Assembly (NCBI GenBank): GCA_023705905.1
Contig: BPTK01000007.1
Location: forward strand, 1 to 41,666
Length of the DNA stretch: 41,666 bases
Direction: 5' to 3'
Origin: Candidatus Heimdallarchaeota archaeon
GTDB taxonomy: Archaea > Asgardarchaeota > Heimdallarchaeia > Heimdallarchaeales > Heimdallarchaeaceae
The notes beneath the pieces were generated by a model. The model searched no databases. It had not been told where the DNA came from and saw nothing but the letters and a program-made list of their open reading frames with translations. Below, one piece after another: positions 36,664-41,666 of this stretch. Both the position numbers and the translations under genes were made by a program. The stretch's first letter is position 1, and the number at the start of each line of letters is the position of its first letter.

Positions 36664-37611
36664 ATGGATCTTGAAGGAATCGATAAGAAAGTATTAGAAG
36701 AATTGAAAACTGCTGGATTTACTACTGAAAGTTTGTCCATTTTGACATCAGAAGAGCTTTCCTCTAAGATAGACATAGACATTGCAGAGGCAAAAAAAAT
36801 CATTGATAAAGCCCAACATAAGCTTGGTATTCAACCTATTTCAGCTATGAAATTCTTGGAACTTGAATCTAAAAGAGGTAAAATCACCACATCGTCAAAT
36901 GAATTTGATGGCATACTTGGAGGAGGTGTGTGGACTCAAGAGTTAACAGAATTAGCTGGTGGATTTGGTTCTGGTAAAACACAACTATGTTTTCAATTAT
37001 GCATAAACGTACAATTGCCTTTTGAAGAAGGAGGATTGGAAGGTAATGCCTTTTTCATTGATACTGAGAGAACATTTTCTCCGCGTAGAGTGGTAGAAAT
37101 GGCATCGTACCGAGAACTAGATGTTGAAGAAATACTTAACAACATTTACATCAGCTCAGCTGTTAATACTCACCATCTATTTGGCATAGTCGACCAATTA
37201 GATGAGATTATACCAAAGAATAACATTAAATTACTAATTATTGATTCTTTAGCTTCACACTTTCGTTCTGAATTTATTGGGAAAGGAAAACTTGTAGAAA
37301 GACAACAAAAACTCATGAAAATTGCTGAACTACTTATTGTGGTCGCTGTAAAATATGACATTGCAATTGTTGTAACCAACCAAATTATTGCAAATGTTGA
37401 AGAATTCTTATTTGGAAGCCCTGAAGAACCCGCCTTAGGCTTTGCCTGGGCTCATCGACCTCAACAAAGAGTTTTTCTAAGAAAATCAAGAGGTAGTTCA
37501 AGAATTGCTAGGTTGTTTGATAGTTCTAGGATGCCTGAGAGGGAAGCATTGTTTTATGTTACAGAAAGTGGTATAACAGATGCCCCTTACTCTACTGAGC
37601 TTTTTGAATAG
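36664..37611 (+). CDS. radA: RadA-family recombinase
   Basis: N-terminal helix-hairpin-helix, GGFGSGKTQLCFQLCINVQLP (Walker A), LLIIDSLASHFRSEF (Walker B), HRPQQRVFLRKSRGSSRIARLFDSSRMPEREALFYVTESGITD. Confidence 0.93.
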   Translation: MDLEGIDKKVLEELKTAGFTTESLSILTSEELSSKIDIDIAEAKKIIDKAQHKLGIQPISAMKFLELESKRGKITTSSNEFDGILGGGVWTQELTELAGGFGSGKTQLCFQLCINVQLPFEEGGLEGNAFFIDTERTFSPRRVVEMASYRELDVEEILNNIYISSAVNTHHLFGIVDQLDEIIPKNNIKLLIIDSLASHFRSEFIGKGKLVERQQKLMKIAELLIVVAVKYDIAIVVTNQIIANVEEFLFGSPEEPALGFAWAHRPQQRVFLRKSRGSSRIARLFDSSRMPEREALFYVTESGITDAPYSTELFE

Positions 37612-37675
37612 AAATAAGTTGAAAATAAAACAATCTATTGAAATCGTAATTGTATGAAAAATAGTTAATTCAAGA

Positions 37676-37975
37676 TTATTCAGCAGCTGGTTTTTCACTT
37701 GCAGCAGAATAAACACTTGTTCTTTTTGATTTACTGATTCGTTTAATAATATTGTTTGCTTCAGCTTCTCTTAGAATTTTTTTTGCAGCGCTAACTCTAA
37801 TATTATACTTATCTGCAAGGTAAGCTGGTGTTACTCCCTTTGCTCTGGTTAGTTCTCCATCAATCTTTTTCTTTGTATCTTCATCTGGGGCAAGATCACG
37901 GATGACAGGTATAAATTCAAACACTAACCCAAATTTTTTCTTCTTTCTTATTACTTTCCTCTCGCGTAATGACAT
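37676..37975 (-). CDS. Ribosomal protein eS25
   Basis: GVTPAYLADKYNIRVSAAKKILREAEANNIIKRISKSKRTSVYSAA with basic N-terminus. Confidence 0.85.
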   Translation of the reverse strand: MSLRERKVIRKKKKFGLVFEFIPVIRDLAPDEDTKKKIDGELTRAKGVTPAYLADKYNIRVSAAKKILREAEANNIIKRISKSKRTSVYSAASEKPAAE

Positions 37976-38074
37976 CGCTCTCGAACTCTGGATTTTCCGC
38001 GGATTTTTAAGTTATTCGATTGAAAGGTTTTTCACTTACCACAATCTTGATAATTTCCTCTTCTAAGATACCTT

Positions 38075-39103
38075 ATGGATAAATTGGAATTGTTACTTAA
38101 CACATTCAAAGGGAGGAATACAGAATATCCTTTGTTCAGTTTGTGGAAACATTTTCCTCATGATGACAGGCACTATGAGAGATTAGCTGAAGCTCACATT
38201 CAATTCTATGAGCATCATCAATTCGATTTGATGAAAATATCTCCTCATGGAAGATATCCTGTTGTAGATTATGGATGTAAGGTAGCAAAAGAATTTGACC
38301 CAATTACTGGCAGTACTAGTTGTGAAGAATGTACAATACACAGTATTGAGGACTGGGAGGCATTGGAACAAGTCAATGTAAATGACGGAGAATTTGGTGA
38401 CCAAGTTAAAACGGTCAAAATACTTGGTAAAAAACTAGAAGAGTTACCTAAAATGATGACAATATTTTCTCCTCTGATGGTTGCTTCTAAAATGGATAAT
38501 AATCTTGTAGCACATCTGCGAGAGGATAAGGTGAAATTGAAAAACGCACTTTTTGTAATATACAGAGATCTTTTAGAATTTGCGCAATCATCAATTGATG
38601 CTGGTGCTAACGGTTTATTCATTGCATCACAACATTTCCGAAAAACCGATCTAACTTGGGAAGAAGTAGACAATTTCGAGATTTATTTTATCAAGAAATT
38701 GATACAAGAAACTAGGAAGAAATCAGATTTCAACATCATACACATTCATGGACAAGAAATCAATTTCAATAAAGTTGTAGAAAATATTGATGCAGATGGT
38801 CTTAATTGGCATGACCAACTGACATGGCCACCAATACCAGAAGCAGCGGATATCTTTTCGAAGGGTCTCCTAGCTGGAATAGATGAAACCCAAAGTTTAG
38901 TTGATGGGGATGAGGAGAAAATAAAGAATAACATACAAGAAGCTATAGAGATGTCTAAGAAGCATGAGAATAGAGTTATAATCTCACCAGGATGTGTAAT
39001 CCCTATTACTGCAACAGATGAATCCATTGAGATGATTTCAAAAACCATGCACAAATCAAGAAAGAGGGTTAAAAATGGCAGAAGAAGAGAAACAATCAGC
39101 TGA
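38075..39103 (+). CDS. Uroporphyrinogen decarboxylase-family protein
   Basis: LFSLWKHFPHDDRHYERLAEAHIQFYEHHQFDLMKISPHGRYPVVDYG, DLLEFAQSSIDAGANGLFIASQ, IIHIHGQEINFNKV, VIISPGCVIPITATDE. Confidence 0.75.
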   Translation: MDKLELLLNTFKGRNTEYPLFSLWKHFPHDDRHYERLAEAHIQFYEHHQFDLMKISPHGRYPVVDYGCKVAKEFDPITGSTSCEECTIHSIEDWEALEQVNVNDGEFGDQVKTVKILGKKLEELPKMMTIFSPLMVASKMDNNLVAHLREDKVKLKNALFVIYRDLLEFAQSSIDAGANGLFIASQHFRKTDLTWEEVDNFEIYFIKKLIQETRKKSDFNIIHIHGQEINFNKVVENIDADGLNWHDQLTWPPIPEAADIFSKGLLAGIDETQSLVDGDEEKIKNNIQEAIEMSKKHENRVIISPGCVIPITATDESIEMISKTMHKSRKRVKNGRRRETIS

Positions 39104-39749
39104 GAAGAATAATGTTGAAACGATTTTAACAAAAAAATCAACAAGATTTGGATGGAGAGATTTCACTCTTAACCTAGTCTTTACTCTTATTATGGTCGCA
39201 AGTTTCATTGTCTTTATATTTATTCAGCCCCCAGAAGAGGGAGATTTAGCATCGTGGTTTTCATTAATCCTTGTTATTGTATTACCCTTGTTAATCTTTG
39301 GGAATCGATTAGTAAGAGAATCAATCTATCAGTATGATTTCATTATGATTAGTGGAAACTCTATCAAATATCGTTCAACACCTCTTCTCTTTACTGGAAT
39401 TAGAACGAAAAAAAACGAAGTTGATATACGAGACATAAGAAAATTCGGAATTTCTAAAATTCCTAGAAAATTCTCACTTGATTTGCGAAAATATAAGAAT
39501 AAAGCAATGTTAATACTTAATCTCAAAGACGGTAAAGAACACTTATTCGGCGAATATTTCCTTAACGATGATTTAGTCGAAGTTTGTGTATACATCAATA
39601 AAATTTATCCCAGAGCTAAGTTGATAACTAATCTTGGAGAGGAATATCCACAACTTGCGGAACTGCAGAAAAAAGTTGCATCATCAAAGAAGGTTAAAGA
39701 ATTAGAGGATGATGGAGAACCTGAAGGCGTAGAAATTCGACGAAAGTAG
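39075..39749 (+). CDS. Membrane protein with two N-terminal TM helices and possible PH-like domain
   Basis: FTLNLVFTLIMVASFIVFIFIQPP...WFSLILVIVLPLLIFGN then YDFIMISGNSIKYRSTPLLFTGIRTKKNEVDIRDIRKFGI; 29-bp overlap with upstream gene. Confidence 0.6.
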   Translation: MAEEEKQSAEKNNVETILTKKSTRFGWRDFTLNLVFTLIMVASFIVFIFIQPPEEGDLASWFSLILVIVLPLLIFGNRLVRESIYQYDFIMISGNSIKYRSTPLLFTGIRTKKNEVDIRDIRKFGISKIPRKFSLDLRKYKNKAMLILNLKDGKEHLFGEYFLNDDLVEVCVYINKIYPRAKLITNLGEEYPQLAELQKKVASSKKVKELEDDGEPEGVEIRRK

Positions 39750-39798
39750 GCGGGAGTATCTCTACTTTTATTAATGATTTCTTCGAAATAATTACGTG

Positions 39799-40860
39799 AT
39801 GGCATCCAATCAATCAGCAGCTTTTATGGCAACAAAAAAGAACATTGCAGTTCTTGATTTTGGTCTAACAATACATAGAATCATCATTATAGACCCAGCT
39901 CATCCAGAAGAACCATTAAATTTTCAAAAAATTTATTTGCCTTTGAGAACAAAAAAGGAAGAATTGGAAGGCATTCTTAAAACATTATTACGTTCCTATT
40001 CTGATTATCACATTCGAAAATTCATCATTACTACTTCAAGCTCTTTCTACTCTTCTGCGAAAGAAACAATTGATTTTGTTATTCAATCTGTTACAAAATT
40101 CATTCAAAGCATGAATATGTTGTGCTATACTATAGATGGTGAGTTTATATCAATTGAAGAAGCAATAAAAATCCCTGAGAAAATAGTAGCAGCGGGGTGG
40201 AAAGCATTAGGAGAGGGTATTTGGGAGTTAGTGGGAAAAGATGCCTTAATCGTTGACTTCTCCACACGAACAACTAGTTTCCTACCAATAAAAGAAGGTA
40301 AGATCCTATCAATTTCATCGTCTGATCATGATAGAATGAAAAACAGTGAATTGTTGTATTATGGACTTCTTGAAACAAATGCAGCATTCATAAAACCAAA
40401 ATTTGAATACAAAGGTGAGGTATTCAATCTACCTTTTGAACCTCACGCAGTATCAGCAGATGTTTTCCTTATAACAAACGATTTACCTCAAACAGACTAT
40501 ATTATTGATACCCCTGATAAAAAAGCAAAATTCAAGGAAGATGCAATAAATAGGATACGAAACATGTTATGTATAGTAGACGAATGTTTGGAAGAAGAAG
40601 ATTTAGTCGAAATAGCAGAACAACTTAAATCTCATATGCTTGAAGAAATTAATACAAATATTAAAAGAAAATTAGAGGAGTATAATTTAAACAGAGTGAT
40701 AATAACTGGTTCTGGAACAAATGTACTCTACCAATATTTAAAAAATAAGATGATATATGGTGAATTAATACAAGCAACAGATATAATAAAATCAGCTGAA
40801 ATAAATCCAGCATATTGTATCGCATATCTTTATGCAAAAAAGATGATTGTGAATGGATGA
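39799..40860 (+). CDS. Diverged ASKHA-fold protein of the hydantoinase/H4MPT-linked (COG1548-like) type
   Basis: NIAVLDFGLTIHRIIIID, DALIVDFSTRTTSFLPIKEGKI...DHDRMKNSELLYYGLLETNAAFI, SADVFLITNDLPQTDYIIDTPDKKAKFKEDAINRIRNMLCIVDE. Confidence 0.55.
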   Translation: MASNQSAAFMATKKNIAVLDFGLTIHRIIIIDPAHPEEPLNFQKIYLPLRTKKEELEGILKTLLRSYSDYHIRKFIITTSSSFYSSAKETIDFVIQSVTKFIQSMNMLCYTIDGEFISIEEAIKIPEKIVAAGWKALGEGIWELVGKDALIVDFSTRTTSFLPIKEGKILSISSSDHDRMKNSELLYYGLLETNAAFIKPKFEYKGEVFNLPFEPHAVSADVFLITNDLPQTDYIIDTPDKKAKFKEDAINRIRNMLCIVDECLEEEDLVEIAEQLKSHMLEEINTNIKRKLEEYNLNRVIITGSGTNVLYQYLKNKMIYGELIQATDIIKSAEINPAYCIAYLYAKKMIVNG

Positions 40861-41666
40861 AAGATCGGATCTTCGAAATAGAATCAATGTGATGTTGTTT
40901 CACTTTGACCAAAGATTAGGACCTAGGTTACTCTTTAACGTAGCTGAAATACAAGATACAAGAATAACAGCTTCTCTGACCAGACTAATGGATTTCAATT
41001 TCTTAGAAGAAATGAAAGCATTTGTCAATGCAATGGCAAACGTAGTTTACTCTAGTATGTTTTTCTCAATTTCTAATCCAATGGCTAGGGGAGGAGTAGA
41101 ACAATTCATGCTTTCCTTTGTTATATTTGACCCTACAATTACTGAGTATCTCACTATTTCTTCACTCGAAGAGGAAATGAATAAAACAATCAGCAGACTG
41201 ATTGTATTATCAGAAATGTTTATTGTTATAACTTATGCGAATCCTATTCTAGATGATTTTCCAGAGGTGGAAGATTGCTTAGCTTCTCTTAAAGACAATG
41301 CAATCAGTATTTTTCAAGAATTGTTCTATGGCCAATTTGAGGGTCGAAAAGACGCAATTTCACAGATTCTAGGTAAAATAGGAAATGATGCCGGTAAAAA
41401 GATAATTATGCGTCATCAACCCAAACAAGATGATTCTTTGCGAGTATATCTCAACACAATTCTCACATCTCCTATTGTTTCTAGATGGGGAGAGATTAGT
41501 GTTTTACATTTTGATCCTGATGAAAAGGTTGCTACAGTTTCATTAAAAAACTCAATCTGGACAGAATCGCTAGGTGTAATTGCTACCAAAGCTTGTGCTT
41601 ATGTGGAAGGAATGTTAGAAGCTATATTCAGTCAACTATTAAACGAACCAATTGTCTGCAGTGAGA
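40853..41666 (+). CDS. Partial protein, N-terminal longin-like and C-terminal V4R-like regions, truncated by window end
   Basis: Open frame MDERSDLRNRINVMLFHFDQRLGPRLLFNVAE... WGEISVLHFDPDEKVATVSLKNSIWTESLGVIATKACAYVEGMLEAIFSQLLNEPIVCSE; overlaps the upstream stop by 8 bp; absent from ORF track because no stop in window. Confidence 0.65.
   Translation, partial: MDERSDLRNRINVMLFHFDQRLGPRLLFNVAEIQDTRITASLTRLMDFNFLEEMKAFVNAMANVVYSSMFFSISNPMARGGVEQFMLSFVIFDPTITEYLTISSLEEEMNKTISRLIVLSEMFIVITYANPILDDFPEVEDCLASLKDNAISIFQELFYGQFEGRKDAISQILGKIGNDAGKKIIMRHQPKQDDSLRVYLNTILTSPIVSRWGEISVLHFDPDEKVATVSLKNSIWTESLGVIATKACAYVEGMLEAIFSQLLNEPIVCSE

Noticed and set aside
1-41666. CRISPR array, prophage, transposon or defence island
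   Set aside because: No regularly spaced direct repeats, no cas, transposase, integrase or phage structural genes recognised.

Overview
AT-rich archaeal window, compact and coding on both strands. Archaeal markers: TBP, group II chaperonin (thermosome), eS25, RadA, the XPB-like helicase/Bax1-like nuclease pair, archaeal MTA phosphorylase and NikR. An Arf-like small GTPase, a zinc-ribbon/RING-like protein, several TPR proteins and a C-terminal ORF with longin-like and V4R-like character suggest an Asgard-type archaeon; this is inference, no phylogeny was run. No rRNA, CRISPR array, transposase or convincing tRNA was seen. Leading findings: (1) a co-directional cassette at about 9.05-12.3 kb: isochorismatase-like hydrolase, thioredoxin-reductase-like flavoprotein lacking the CxxC, RlmN-like radical SAM protein lacking the Cys118 equivalent and most of the N-terminal domain, and a ferric-reductase-like heme-b membrane protein, preceded by a perfect inverted repeat; (2) a zinc-ribbon + RING-like protein; (3) an Arf-like GTPase with degenerate G4 motif and an extra C-terminal domain; (4) a window-truncated longin/V4R-like protein missing from the ORF track; (5) a chimeric gene remnant at 2.65-3.05 kb; (6) a single-base frameshift splitting the fumarase alpha subunit at the conserved ACPPYTVGVG motif. 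All family calls are by motif reading only.
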